DNA of 64,000 nt, from contig JAGAJA010000042.1 of assembly GCA_017829075.1 (NCBI GenBank), forward strand, positions 1-64,000, written 5' to 3'. The translations under genes were made by a program, and so were the position numbers. The DNA comes from Oscillospiraceae bacterium (GTDB lineage Bacteria; Bacillota_A; Clostridia; Oscillospirales; Ruminococcaceae). Shown piece by piece: positions 1-7,892 of the stretch (positions are counted from its first letter, which is position 1; every line of letters begins with the position of its first letter). The notes below the pieces were generated by a model that was not told where the DNA came from, did no database searches, and saw only the letters and a program-made list of their open reading frames with translations.

Positions 1-122
1 CAAACCTGATTCTGGCTGACAGACCTTGTCTGGCAGCTTGATTCAGTGCGCCTCGGCAGACGTTTTAGGGTTGATATAGACATTTACTAAATGTGCTTAT
101 TATCCGGATTGTCATTGCATAA

Positions 123-803
123 TTGTGCGGTGTTGCCTTAGTAATTAGTACAGGAGAGATAAGAGAATACGGTACAATAGATAATAAGGACAGAGAAAAG
201 GATATAGCAGGAAGCCGCAGAAGATCCTTGATAAAGTGCCGCGACTTGATTAACGCAAATTATAATGAAATTGGAAATGCTATATTCCTGACACTTACTT
301 ATTCCGAAATAACAGATGACATAGATCAGGTTGGAAAGAATTTTACTGCATTTATTCGTACTTTTAGGAGGAAAATATGTAGCTGTGAATACATATATGT
401 GGTTGAGAAACAAGAAAGAGGAAGCTGGCATTTGCACGTTATTCTATTCTTTGATTCAGTAGCCCCATATATTCCGAATTGCGATATAGAAAAAATGTGG
501 GGTCATGGTGAGGTAGATACTCAGAAAGTCGATAACTGCGAAGGTCTTGCTCTATATTTAACTTCTAATATAATCAATGATAATAATGGGGTGAAAATAA
601 AAAATACTAAGCTAACAGAATATGATAAGGGTGTAAGAATATTTAGAGGAAGTAATGGATTGAAAAAGCCAATTGTAAGCAAGAAAAGCGGGCGTGAAAT
701 TATGAAATCTATTGAAGGCAAGACTTTGATAAATGAAACGTCATATGAATACACAGCGGCAAATGGTTTTCATACGGTCGTTAATAAGAACACATATAAG
801 TAA
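123..803 (+). CDS. Rolling-circle replication initiator (Rep, HUH family) of an integrated element; N-terminus probably missing
   Basis: A 226-residue reading frame that resembles the replication proteins of Firmicutes integrative elements. Visible landmarks are FLTLTYSE (about residues 54-61), the HUH metal motif as HLH in SWHLHVILFF (about residue 103), the MWGHG segment, a tyrosine-bearing ALYLTSNI segment, and a C-terminal RIFRGSNGLKKP box common in this family. Such proteins nick one strand at an origin and stay linked through tyrosine. The frame begins at a TTG immediately after an in-frame stop, has no clear ribosome site and starts close to the conserved TGEIREY region, so 30-70 family residues appear to be missing. 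AT-rich composition differs from the chromosome downstream. It lies beside a tRNA-derived attachment site. Family call is good; whether the gene is intact is doubtful. Confidence 0.75.
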   Translation: MCGVALVISTGEIREYGTIDNKDREKDIAGSRRRSLIKCRDLINANYNEIGNAIFLTLTYSEITDDIDQVGKNFTAFIRTFRRKICSCEYIYVVEKQERGSWHLHVILFFDSVAPYIPNCDIEKMWGHGEVDTQKVDNCEGLALYLTSNIINDNNGVKIKNTKLTEYDKGVRIFRGSNGLKKPIVSKKSGREIMKSIEGKTLINETSYEYTAANGFHTVVNKNTYK

Positions 804-1164
804 CTAAACATATCCTTAATTTACATTTCTTTTAAATGTCCTATTTTTTTCGAAAAGGTGCCATTTGACCTTCAAAATGGTATTTTCAACTCAAAAATAA
901 GGTAAAAAGTATAGAAAAAGAGGCAAAAAAGAGAAAAAGTTGAAAATGAAAATGTCCCATTTTGACTTGTTTTACAGGTTAAAATAACACTTTTGAGATG
1001 AAAATAAAACATACAGAAATAACTTTTGCATCCAATCCCCATCCAAAACAGTATTTTTTGTAAACACTTAATTACTTTGATTTTGCGGATAGGGTAAAAT
1101 AACAAATCGCATAAGAAAGCCGTTTAACCTTAACCTGTAATGCGGGACGGAAGGGTACGCAACC
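804..1164. other. AT-rich non-coding right arm of the integrated element
   Basis: No gene is supported here. The stretch is very AT-rich and purine-biased. CCATTT at 861-866 faces AAATGG at 875-880, and TCAAAATGG at 872-880 is repeated in inverted form at 958-966. These could be origin or recombinase arm sites next to the rep gene, but nothing identifies them. Confidence 0.4.
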
Positions 1165-1210
1165 ACTCATAACCCGAAGGTCGTCAGTTCGAATCTGGCT
1201 CCCGCAACCA
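1165..1210 (+). pseudogene. 3' fragment of initiator tRNA (fMet), likely attachment site of the element
   Basis: From the anticodon loop (CTCATAA) through CCCGAAGGTCG, a complete T arm (GTCAG/CTGGC around TTCGAAT), the 3' acceptor strand and an encoded ACCA, this matches the 3' half of tRNA-fMet. The 5' half is wrong: the bases before the anticodon loop cannot pair with CCCGA, and no D arm forms. TGCGGGA at 1141-1147 can pair with the acceptor strand, but the whole would be only 70 nt with no valid anticodon stem. Tyrosine recombinases often use tRNA 3' ends, which leaves such a partial copy at the far end of the insertion. The intact tRNA is expected to the left, outside the window. Confidence 0.8.
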
Positions 1211-1213
1211 ATC

Positions 1214-1255
1214 GAGTGCCTCGACACGCATTTTCGCGCGACGAGGCACTTTTGT
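1214..1255 (+). terminator. Intrinsic terminator, originally of the tRNA gene
   Basis: AGTGCCTCG pairs with CGAGGCACT, followed by a T-run. It directly follows the tRNA fragment, so it probably ended the tRNA-fMet transcript before the insertion separated the two. Confidence 0.75.
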
Positions 1256-1309
1256 TTTACAGGTTTTTTCTCGCGTTAGAACTCTATTCTGCATAGAGTA
1301 GACAACGTT

Positions 1310-1348
1310 CCGCTGAACCTGTTCTGACTAGGTTCAGCGGATTTTTTT
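1310..1348 (+). terminator. Strong intrinsic terminator
   Basis: CCGCTGAACCT and AGGTTCAGCGG form a perfect 11-bp stem with a 9-nt loop, followed by ATTTTTTT. It lies just upstream of the response-regulator gene and would isolate it from read-through. Confidence 0.85.
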
Positions 1349-1372
1349 ATACTTGAACAGGAGGACAGCCGT

Positions 1373-2155
1373 TTGACGATCATAGCAGTAGACGACGAGA
1401 AGCTCGCGCTTGAGGCTCTTGGCGATGCAATAAAGGAAGCTGAGCCGACTGCACAGGTATTCCAGTTCAGAAGCGGAGTGACCGCTCTAGATTTTGCCAG
1501 AAAAAGCGAATGCGGGATAGCGTTCCTTGATATTCAGATGAACGGTATGAGCGGAATTTCGCTTGCAAAGTGCCTTAAAATCAACAACCCGAAGGTGAAC
1601 ATAATCTTCACCACCGGTTATTCTGATTACACCGGTGACGCAATTCGGCTTCGGGCAAGCGGATATGTCATGAAGCCGGTCACCGCCGAAAAGATACGGG
1701 AGGAGATCGACAATCTTCGATATCCAGTTGAATTCTCCGAAACATCGGCGATGCAGATACGCGCTTTTGGTAATTTTGAGGTGTTTGCGGGCGGAAAGCC
1801 GATACAGTTCAAGTACACAAAGGCAAAGGAGCTTCTTGCCTATCTGGTTGACCGCCGGGGTGCGCTCTGCTCTAATGAGGAGATAATCTGCACTCTTTGG
1901 GAGAATACCGAAAACCCAAAGGAAAAAATGTCATATTTCAAGAGCGTCCGCCGGGATCTCCTGAAAAGCCTGAAAGCGCATGGATATGATGAAATCATAA
2001 TCCAGCAAAGAGGGCTTATCGGTATTGATGCGGAGAAGGTGAAGTGTGATTACTTCGATTGGGTCAACGGAAGCGCAGACGGAATCAACGCATATCACGG
2101 CGAGTACATGAGGCAGTATTCCTGGGCGGAGATAACGAGCGGTCAGGAGCCTTGA
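1373..2155 (+). CDS. Response regulator with C-terminal SARP-like winged-helix output domain
   Basis: 260 residues. The N-terminal receiver domain (about 1-118) has the acidic pair DD at 7-8, phospho-acceptor D53 in FLDIQMNG, and the conserved lysine in YVMKP. The C-terminal half (about 128-245) begins IRAFGNFEVFAGGKPI and contains KAKELLAYLVDRRGALCSNEEI, typical of the winged helix of SARP/OmpR-like activators. Translation starts at TTG 1373 behind an AGGAGG site. No histidine kinase is adjacent, so it is an orphan regulator in this window, and its targets cannot be read from context. Confidence 0.85.
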   Translation: MTIIAVDDEKLALEALGDAIKEAEPTAQVFQFRSGVTALDFARKSECGIAFLDIQMNGMSGISLAKCLKINNPKVNIIFTTGYSDYTGDAIRLRASGYVMKPVTAEKIREEIDNLRYPVEFSETSAMQIRAFGNFEVFAGGKPIQFKYTKAKELLAYLVDRRGALCSNEEIICTLWENTENPKEKMSYFKSVRRDLLKSLKAHGYDEIIIQQRGLIGIDAEKVKCDYFDWVNGSADGINAYHGEYMRQYSWAEITSGQEP

Positions 2156-2165
2156 GCACACAAAT

Positions 2166-2197
2166 ATGCGCCCTGTTTCAATTGAAGCGGGGCGCAT
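2166..2197. terminator. Bidirectional hairpin between convergent genes
   Basis: ATGCGCCC pairs with GGGGCGCAT across a 15-nt loop, between the plus-strand response regulator and the minus-strand small gene. T-runs are weak on both sides. Confidence 0.5.
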
Positions 2198-2210
2198 CGT
2201 TGTTATAGGA

Positions 2211-2486
2211 TCATAAGTCCTGAAGATCAGCGGCGGTCATATCGTTTTCCAGATTGTCCCGCGCGAGATCAGTGTCGATTTCCGGGTAAACATCGGAAAT
2301 AGGCTTATCGAGGGTCTCCGAGTAGGGCTTGGTGTGCCATACCTTGAGAGAGGGAGCGTGCGTCCCTGCGATTATCGGATTTGCCGGGTTGTGTCCGTGC
2401 TTTGCCTTTCCGGAGATCTCCGGGACAGCCATTGAATTGTCCGGGTGTCCGGGCTTGTCGGGTCGTTTCATGCCCTGTTTTGACAT
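2211..2486 (-). CDS. Small conserved protein of unknown function (91 aa)
   Basis: Start chosen at ATG 2486 because GAGGTG lies 7 nt upstream; a longer frame to 2576 lacks a ribosome site. The product is hydrophilic, with no membrane segment or signal peptide. Recognisable stretches are VPEISGKAKHGHNPANPIIAGT and the acidic C-terminus DLARDNLENDMTAADLQDL, which I recall from small conserved Firmicutes proteins without assigned function. It is convergent with the response regulator and probably transcribed alone. Confidence 0.6.
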   Translation of the reverse strand: MSKQGMKRPDKPGHPDNSMAVPEISGKAKHGHNPANPIIAGTHAPSLKVWHTKPYSETLDKPISDVYPEIDTDLARDNLENDMTAADLQDL

Positions 2487-2653
2487 ATTGATCACCTCGG
2501 ATTTATTTTGAGCCGAAACGGGGCATAAATTCCTGAAATCTGCGTGGAAATACCTGCTATTCGCATCATGAAGCAACAGTTTAAAAAATGCGTCATTTCA
2601 ATAAAGCCCCGTCGGTTTTCCTGTCATTCAGCATATTTTTTTTCAATACCCCC

Positions 2654-2682
2654 TTGAAAACCTACTAAACCTATGGTATAAT
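2654..2682 (+). promoter_or_regulatory. Promoter of the Rrf2 gene
   Basis: TTGAAA at 2654 and TATAAT at 2677 with a 17-nt spacer. The spacer (ACCTACTAAACCTATGG) is a plausible place for autoregulation by the Rrf2 protein, but no clean dyad is visible. Confidence 0.75.
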
Positions 2683-2742
2683 TAATTTAAATAGTTCCGA
2701 TCTTTTTTCGGGAGATAATTGTTTTTGAAAGGGGAATGTGAA

Positions 2743-3174
2743 TTGAAGATATCTACAAAAGGGCGCTACGCGCTGAGAATGATGCTGGATCTTGCAATAC
2801 ACCGCGCTGACGGATTTATTGCACTGAAAGACATAGCCGAGCGGCAGGATATTTCCAAGAAGTATCTTGAGCAGATCGTGCCTCTGCTGAATAAGGCTGA
2901 TCTTCTGCGTACAAATCGCGGCTATCAGGGCGGTTACGCTCTTGCGAAAAATCCTGATCAGTACTCCGTGGGTGAGATACTGCGCGTTACCGAGGGAAAT
3001 CTCTGTCCGGTGAGCTGTCTGCAATACCCCGTCAACGAGTGCCCCAGAGCAGGGGATTGCATTACGCTTCCTGTCTGGGAGGGACTTTATAAGGCGATAA
3101 ACGATTATCTGGACAATGTTTCTCTTCAGGACATTATCGACAGGGCAAATTCCGGCGGAGATTATATGATTTGA
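2743..3174 (+). CDS. Rrf2-family Fe-S transcriptional regulator (IscR/NsrR type)
   Basis: 143 residues from TTG 2743, chosen because AAGGGGAA lies 6 nt upstream and the family begins with MKISTKGRYALRMMLDLA. The winged helix (about 1-65) includes KDIAERQDISKKYLEQIVPLL. Three cysteines at 92, 100 and 106 have C-x7-C-x5-C spacing, the same as the [4Fe-4S] ligands of Bacillus NsrR and close to IscR, so it probably binds an Fe-S cluster. It precedes nadA and mnmA in one apparent operon, suggesting Fe-S or NO-responsive control of these genes. Whether it is IscR- or NsrR-like cannot be settled from sequence alone. Confidence 0.88.
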   Translation: MKISTKGRYALRMMLDLAIHRADGFIALKDIAERQDISKKYLEQIVPLLNKADLLRTNRGYQGGYALAKNPDQYSVGEILRVTEGNLCPVSCLQYPVNECPRAGDCITLPVWEGLYKAINDYLDNVSLQDIIDRANSGGDYMI

Positions 3175-3203
3175 ACGAATAAGCGTTTTTGGAGGACGAA
3201 AAA

Positions 3204-4121
3204 ATGACAAAGGATATTCAGGAAAGAATTCTTGAGCTGAAAAAGGAAAAGGACGTCTGTATTCTGGCGCATTGCTACCAGACGCATGACATTCTGGAAA
3301 TAGCGGATTTCGTGGGGGACTCTTTCGGACTGGCACAGAAAGCGGCAAAGGCTCCCAATAAAACGGTGATGATGTGCGGTGTGCGATTCATGGCAGAAAC
3401 CGTGAAGATACTCTCCCCGGAAAAGAGAGTGCTTATTCCGAGAGAGGAAGCCGGCTGCCCGATGGCGGAGCAGCTTGACGTTGAGATGCTCACTCAGCTA
3501 AAGGAAAGATACCCGGACTACAAGGTGGTGGCATATATCAATACCACTGCCGCGCTCAAAACGCTGTCCGATGTGTGCGTTACCTCTTCCTCGGCGGTTA
3601 AGATAATCCGCCGCATGGACGCGGACAAGATACTGTTCATTCCGGACTGCAACCTCGGCGATTATGTAAAGAATCAGATCCCCGAAAAGGAGATACAGCT
3701 TATACACGGCGGCTGCCCGACTCATGCTAAGCTCACCGCGGCTGAGGTTCACGCTGCCAAAAAGCTTCACCCGGAGGCTCTGGTGCTTGTACACCCGGAG
3801 TGCCGCCCGGAGATCGTGGAGCTTGCGGACTTCGCCGGAAGCACAACCGAGATCATGGATTATGCCGCAAAGAGCAGCGCAAAGGAGTTTATCATCGGCA
3901 CGGAAAACAGCATCGTCCAGCATCTTGGCATAGATCACCCGGACAAGCTATTCTTCCCGCTGTCCAAGGACTGCGTATGCCATAACATGAAGGTTACAAC
4001 AATCGCCGATGTGCTGCATACTCTTGAGGGCAGGGACGGATTTGAGATCCAGATAGAGGAGCAGGAGCGGCTTGCCGCAAAGCGCTGCATTGACGAAATG
4101 CTGAGGCTGGGCAATGACTGA
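3204..4121 (+). CDS. nadA: Quinolinate synthase NadA
   Basis: Condenses iminoaspartate with dihydroxyacetone phosphate to quinolinate in NAD synthesis, using a [4Fe-4S] cluster. The 305-residue product is the short NadA form with VGDSFGLAQKA, CGVRFMAE and the three cluster cysteines in GCPMAEQ, HPECRPEI and KDCVCHNM. Start chosen at ATG 3204 since GGAGG precedes it by 9 nt; an upstream in-frame TTG overlaps that site. It lies 29 nt after the Rrf2 gene and overlaps mnmA by 8 nt. No nadB or nadC is in the window. The Fe-S-binding regulator beside an Fe-S enzyme suggests cluster-dependent regulation. Confidence 0.95.
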   Translation: MTKDIQERILELKKEKDVCILAHCYQTHDILEIADFVGDSFGLAQKAAKAPNKTVMMCGVRFMAETVKILSPEKRVLIPREEAGCPMAEQLDVEMLTQLKERYPDYKVVAYINTTAALKTLSDVCVTSSSAVKIIRRMDADKILFIPDCNLGDYVKNQIPEKEIQLIHGGCPTHAKLTAAEVHAAKKLHPEALVLVHPECRPEIVELADFAGSTTEIMDYAAKSSAKEFIIGTENSIVQHLGIDHPDKLFFPLSKDCVCHNMKVTTIADVLHTLEGRDGFEIQIEEQERLAAKRCIDEMLRLGND

Positions 4122-5208
4122 CCGCGGAACTGCGCTTATAGCCATGAGCGGCGGTGTTGACAGTTCGGTCGCCGCGGCGCTGATGAAGCAGCGGGGCTAC
4201 GACTGCATTGGCGTAACCATGAAGCTGCGCAGCAACGAGGACTGCGCCTGCACCGAAAAATCCTGCTGCACCGCAGATGACGCGGAGGACGCACGGAACG
4301 CCGCTTATTCCATGGGCATGAAATTCTATGTGTTCAACTTCACTCAGGAGTTCGAGAAGGACGTGATAGACCGCTTTGTGAGCGCCTATGAGCGGGGACT
4401 TACCCCGAACCCCTGCATTGACTGCAACCGCTACATGAAGTTTGAGCTGCTGTATCAGCGGGGAAGAGCGCTTGGCTGCGACTACATTGTTACCGGGCAT
4501 TACGCCCGGACGGAATATGACGAATCCCACGGCAGATGGGTGCTGAAAAAGGCAAAGAATGCCGCAAAGGATCAGAGCTACGTCCTCTATTCCATGACGC
4601 AGGAGCAGCTTTCCCATACAATCTTCCCGCTGGGTGATTTCTCCAGCAAGGACGAGGTGCGGGCGCTGGCGGAGCAGCTTGGACTGCTTAACGCTCACAA
4701 GCACGACAGTCAGGATATCTGCTTTGTCCCGGACGGGGATTATGCGGAGTTTATCCGCCGTAGGACAGGTAAAACCTACCCGCACGGCAGCTTTGTGGAC
4801 ACGCAGGGAAACGTTATCGGCGAGCATTCCGGACTGATACGCTACACCATAGGTCAGCGCAAGGGACTTGGAGTAGGCTTTGGCGAAAGAATGTACGTCT
4901 GCGGCAAGGATATAGAGCGCAATACCGTAACTTTGTCCCGGGAGGAGGGACTGTATTCCTCAAAGCTCACCGCCGCGGATTTCAACTGGATATTGTTCTC
5001 AGAGCCGCCGAAAACTCCTGTTCAGGTTACGGCGAGGACGCGCTACAACGGAAAGGAAACCCCCGCAAAGGCTTGGGCTGACGACAGCGGGCTTGTCCAT
5101 GTTGAGTTTGAACAGCCTCAGAGGGCAGTTACCGCAGGGCAGGCGGTGGTGCTTTATTCCGATGATGCTGTCGTGGGCGGAGGTACTATTATCACGTCTG
5201 AGAAATAA
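4114..5208 (+). CDS. mnmA: tRNA-specific 2-thiouridylase MnmA
   Basis: Adds sulfur to U34 of tRNA Lys, Glu and Gln. The 364-residue product has the PP-loop SGGVDSS at residues 11-17, the catalytic cysteine segment TPNPCIDCNRYMKF and the second sulfur cysteine in DSQDICFVPDGDY, plus the central IGQRKGLG motif. It carries a cysteine cluster near residues 44-53 (CACTEKSCC) seen in clostridial homologues. It starts inside the end of nadA, implying translational coupling. MnmA needs persulfide from a cysteine desulfurase; none is present in this cluster, unlike the usual iscS-nifU-mnmA arrangement. Confidence 0.95.
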   Translation: MTDRGTALIAMSGGVDSSVAAALMKQRGYDCIGVTMKLRSNEDCACTEKSCCTADDAEDARNAAYSMGMKFYVFNFTQEFEKDVIDRFVSAYERGLTPNPCIDCNRYMKFELLYQRGRALGCDYIVTGHYARTEYDESHGRWVLKKAKNAAKDQSYVLYSMTQEQLSHTIFPLGDFSSKDEVRALAEQLGLLNAHKHDSQDICFVPDGDYAEFIRRRTGKTYPHGSFVDTQGNVIGEHSGLIRYTIGQRKGLGVGFGERMYVCGKDIERNTVTLSREEGLYSSKLTAADFNWILFSEPPKTPVQVTARTRYNGKETPAKAWADDSGLVHVEFEQPQRAVTAGQAVVLYSDDAVVGGGTIITSEK

Positions 5209-5239
5209 TTTATATAAACGAATTTATTAATAGCATTGA

Positions 5240-5273
5240 CCGTTCCGGTTTTCCGGAGCGGTTTTTTGCGATT
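5240..5273 (+). terminator. Intrinsic terminator after mnmA
   Basis: CCGTTCCGG and CCGGAGCGG pair (one G-T wobble) around a TTTT loop, followed by TTTTTT. Confidence 0.85.
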
Positions 5274-5386
5274 TCAAGCTGTTTTTTGCACAAAAATAAC
5301 GTGAAATGTTTGTTAAATGTTTTTAGTATGCTAAATAAACATGGGGGTATATGAGTTACGCAATACAAAAATGGAAGGATTTATGG

Positions 5387-5417
5387 TACAATATTAGTAT
5401 TGTTAAACTAATAACAA
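5387..5417 (+). promoter_or_regulatory. hydCBA promoter -10 and overlapping Rex-like operator
   Basis: TACAAT at 5387-5392 is a plausible -10; the -35 is weak. Immediately downstream, 5400-5417 reads TTGTTAAACTAATAACAA, which differs at one base from the Rex consensus TTGTTAANNNNTTAACAA and would overlap the transcription start. Rex senses NADH/NAD+ and represses fermentation genes. The leader 5418-5521 (about 100 nt) is otherwise unassigned; a further half-site TTGTTAA lies at 5310. Confidence 0.7.
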
Positions 5418-5537
5418 ACTAAAACCAGTTCTTTTGTTTGGATTTTGTTGAAATTCCGCCGGAGCGGTTGGAGTTCATCAAGGAATAAATCTTTATCCCG
5501 GCACACATTGCATATCAAATAAGGAGGTACTATTTCT

Positions 5538-6023
5538 ATGCAAAGCAGCATTCAGTTGTCCGAGGTCGATGAGATAATTGACCGCATCGGCTGCGAGGAA
5601 AAGAACATCATCTCAATATTACAGGGGGTTCAGGAGCATTACCGCTACCTGCCGAGAGAGGTGTTCCCGCACATTGCAAAGCGGCTCAACGTTGGCGAAG
5701 CAAGGCTTTTCAGCGTGGCTACTTTTTACGAGAATTTCTCCCTTGAGCCTAAGGGAAAGTATGTTATAAAGGTATGCGACGGAACGGCATGTCATGTCCG
5801 CCAGTCGCCGCCGATCCTTGCAAGACTTCGCGAGGAGCTTGGGCTTTCTGAAACCAAAAAGACCACCGACGACCTTATGTTCACGGTTGAAACAGTATCA
5901 TGCCTCGGCGCCTGCGGACTTGCTCCGGTAATAACTGTAAACGATCAGGTACACGCTGAGATGACGCCGGATAAAGCGTCGGAAATTCTGAAGCAGCTTA
6001 GGGAGGGCAACGAGGAATGTTAA
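5538..6023 (+). CDS. hydC: NADH-dependent [FeFe]-hydrogenase gamma subunit (NuoE-like, HydC)
   Basis: 161-residue thioredoxin-like [2Fe-2S] subunit of the NuoE/24-kDa family. The four cluster cysteines sit in CDGTACH and VSCLGACG. The N-terminal helical half (LPREVFPHIAKRLNVGEARLFSVATFYENF) matches the family. The start ATG 5538 follows AAGGAGG. It overlaps the next gene by 7 nt and belongs to a three-gene hydrogenase operon in which it passes electrons near the flavin subunit. Regulation by Rex is suggested by the operator upstream. Confidence 0.92.
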   Translation: MQSSIQLSEVDEIIDRIGCEEKNIISILQGVQEHYRYLPREVFPHIAKRLNVGEARLFSVATFYENFSLEPKGKYVIKVCDGTACHVRQSPPILARLREELGLSETKKTTDDLMFTVETVSCLGACGLAPVITVNDQVHAEMTPDKASEILKQLREGNEEC

Positions 6024-7891
6024 AGGACAGACAGGAACTTAAAGCGTTCCGCGAGGAGTGCGTAAAGGCGTATAATGCCTATAAGCGTAAAATACTGGTC
6101 TGTGCAGGTACAGGCTGCGTTTCCAGTGGTTCGCTGCACATATATGACAAGCTCAAGGAGCTTATCGAGGCAAAGGGTATCCACTGCGCGGTGGAGCTTG
6201 AGCATGAGCCGGAGTCGGACGGCGTTGCGCTTAAAAAGAGCGGCTGCCACGGATTCTGCGAGAGAGGCCCGCTTGTCCGTATCGAGCCGGAGGGCTGGCT
6301 TTACACAAAGGTAAAGGTAGAGGACTGCGAGGAGATCGTTGAAAAGTCGATCGTGAACGGCGAGCACATCGAGCGCCTTGCGTTCCAGAAGAACGGCGAG
6401 GTTTTCAAGACTCAGGATGAGATCCCGTTCTACAAGAAGCAGACCCGTGTGGTTCTGGAGCACTGCGGACATATCGACTCCCTTTCTATAAAGGAGTATC
6501 TGTCCCAGGGCGGATATTCCGGGTTTGAGAAGGCGCTGTTCGACATGACCCGCGATGAGGTTATTGAAGAAGTCAGCGAATCCGGGCTGCGCGGACGCGG
6601 CGGCGGAGGATTCCCGGCTAGCCGCAAGTGGGCGCAGGTAAGACGTCAGTCTGCTCCCCAGAAGTACGTTGTCTGCAACGGCGACGAGGGCGACCCCGGA
6701 GCATTCATGGACAGAAGCATCATGGAAGGCGACCCTCACCGTATGCTTGAGGGCATGATGATTGCCGGAGCAGCCTGCGGAGCTACCGAGGGCTACATAT
6801 ATGTAAGAGCGGAGTATCCGCTGGCGGTTTCACGTTTGCAGACCGCTATTGAGCAGGCAAGAGAGATCGGTCTGCTTGGAAAGAATATCCTCGGCAGCGG
6901 CTTTGATTTCGATATTCACATCAACCGCGGCGCAGGCGCGTTCGTCTGCGGCGAGGGCAGCGCGCTGACCGCTTCTATCGAGGGCAAGCGCGGAATGCCG
7001 AGAGTTAAGCCTCCGCGCACAGTTGAGCATGGACTTTTTGACAGCCCGACGGTGCTTAACAACGTTGAAACCTACGCTAATGTTCCGTCGATAATTCTTC
7101 GCGGTTCTGAGTGGTTCAAGGAAATCGGCGTTGAGAAAAGCCCCGGAACAAAGGCATTCGCGATCACCGGCGATATCGAGAACACCGGACTTATCGAAGT
7201 TCCGATGGGTACCACCCTGCGCGAGGTCATTTATGACGTAGGCGGCGGTATCCGCGGCGGCGGAAAGTTCAAGGCAGTGCAGATCGGAGGCCCCTCCGGC
7301 GGCTGCCTTACTGAAAAGGATCTTGACCTGCCTCTCGATTTTGACTCCGTAAAGAAAGCGGGAGCAATGATCGGCTCCGGCGGTCTGGTAGTAATGAACG
7401 ACAAGACCTGCATGGTCGAGGTAGCTCGGTTCTTCATGAACTTCACCCAGAACGAGTCCTGCGGTAAGTGCGTACCCTGCCGCGAGGGAACACGCCGTAT
7501 GCTTGAAATTCTTGAGAGAATTGTCGCTGGAAACGGCGAGCCGGGGGATATCGACCTGCTGCTTGAGCTTGCGGAAACCATTTCGGCGACAGCCCTCTGC
7601 GGTCTGGGCAAGTCCGCCGCTTCACCCGTTGTAAGCACGATAAAGAACTTCCGTGAGGAATACGAGGCGCATATCTTTGAGAAGCGCTGTCCTGCGGGAG
7701 TCTGCCAGAAGCTGAAGAAGATCGAAATTCAGCCGGATAAGTGCAAGGGCTGCTCAAAGTGCTCAAGAGGCTGCCCGGTAGGCGCGATCAGCGGACAGAT
7801 AAAGTCCCCGTTCGTGATCGACCAGAGCAAGTGTATCAAGTGCGGTGCGTGTGTTACTACCTGCCCGTTCGGTGCGATAGAGGTGAAGTGA
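6017..7891 (+). CDS. hydB: Electron-bifurcating hydrogenase beta subunit (NuoF-like, HydB)
   Basis: 624-residue flavoprotein that binds NADH and FMN and splits electrons between NAD(H) and ferredoxin. Domains: an N-terminal thioredoxin-like [2Fe-2S] domain (about 25-115, CAGTGC and SGCHGFC), a NuoF core with GLRGRGGGGFPASRKW near residue 193 and the GDEGDPGAFMDR nucleotide site, the [4Fe-4S] N3 site ESCGKCVPCREGTRRM, and two C-terminal [4Fe-4S] ferredoxin motifs (CKGCSKCSRGCP and CIKCGACVTTCP). Extra N- and C-terminal Fe-S domains distinguish bifurcating HydB from complex I NuoF. Tightly coupled to hydC and hydA. Confidence 0.94.
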   Translation: MLKDRQELKAFREECVKAYNAYKRKILVCAGTGCVSSGSLHIYDKLKELIEAKGIHCAVELEHEPESDGVALKKSGCHGFCERGPLVRIEPEGWLYTKVKVEDCEEIVEKSIVNGEHIERLAFQKNGEVFKTQDEIPFYKKQTRVVLEHCGHIDSLSIKEYLSQGGYSGFEKALFDMTRDEVIEEVSESGLRGRGGGGFPASRKWAQVRRQSAPQKYVVCNGDEGDPGAFMDRSIMEGDPHRMLEGMMIAGAACGATEGYIYVRAEYPLAVSRLQTAIEQAREIGLLGKNILGSGFDFDIHINRGAGAFVCGEGSALTASIEGKRGMPRVKPPRTVEHGLFDSPTVLNNVETYANVPSIILRGSEWFKEIGVEKSPGTKAFAITGDIENTGLIEVPMGTTLREVIYDVGGGIRGGGKFKAVQIGGPSGGCLTEKDLDLPLDFDSVKKAGAMIGSGGLVVMNDKTCMVEVARFFMNFTQNESCGKCVPCREGTRRMLEILERIVAGNGEPGDIDLLLELAETISATALCGLGKSAASPVVSTIKNFREEYEAHIFEKRCPAGVCQKLKKIEIQPDKCKGCSKCSRGCPVGAISGQIKSPFVIDQSKCIKCGACVTTCPFGAIEVK

Positions 7892-7892
7892 A

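Noticed and set aside
1141..1210. A functional 70-nt tRNA
   Set aside because: The acceptor strands pair, but there is no D arm and no anticodon stem; only the 3' half matches tRNA-fMet.
5310..5330. Second full Rex operator before hydC
   Set aside because: Only one half-site (TTGTTAA) is present; the other half does not match.
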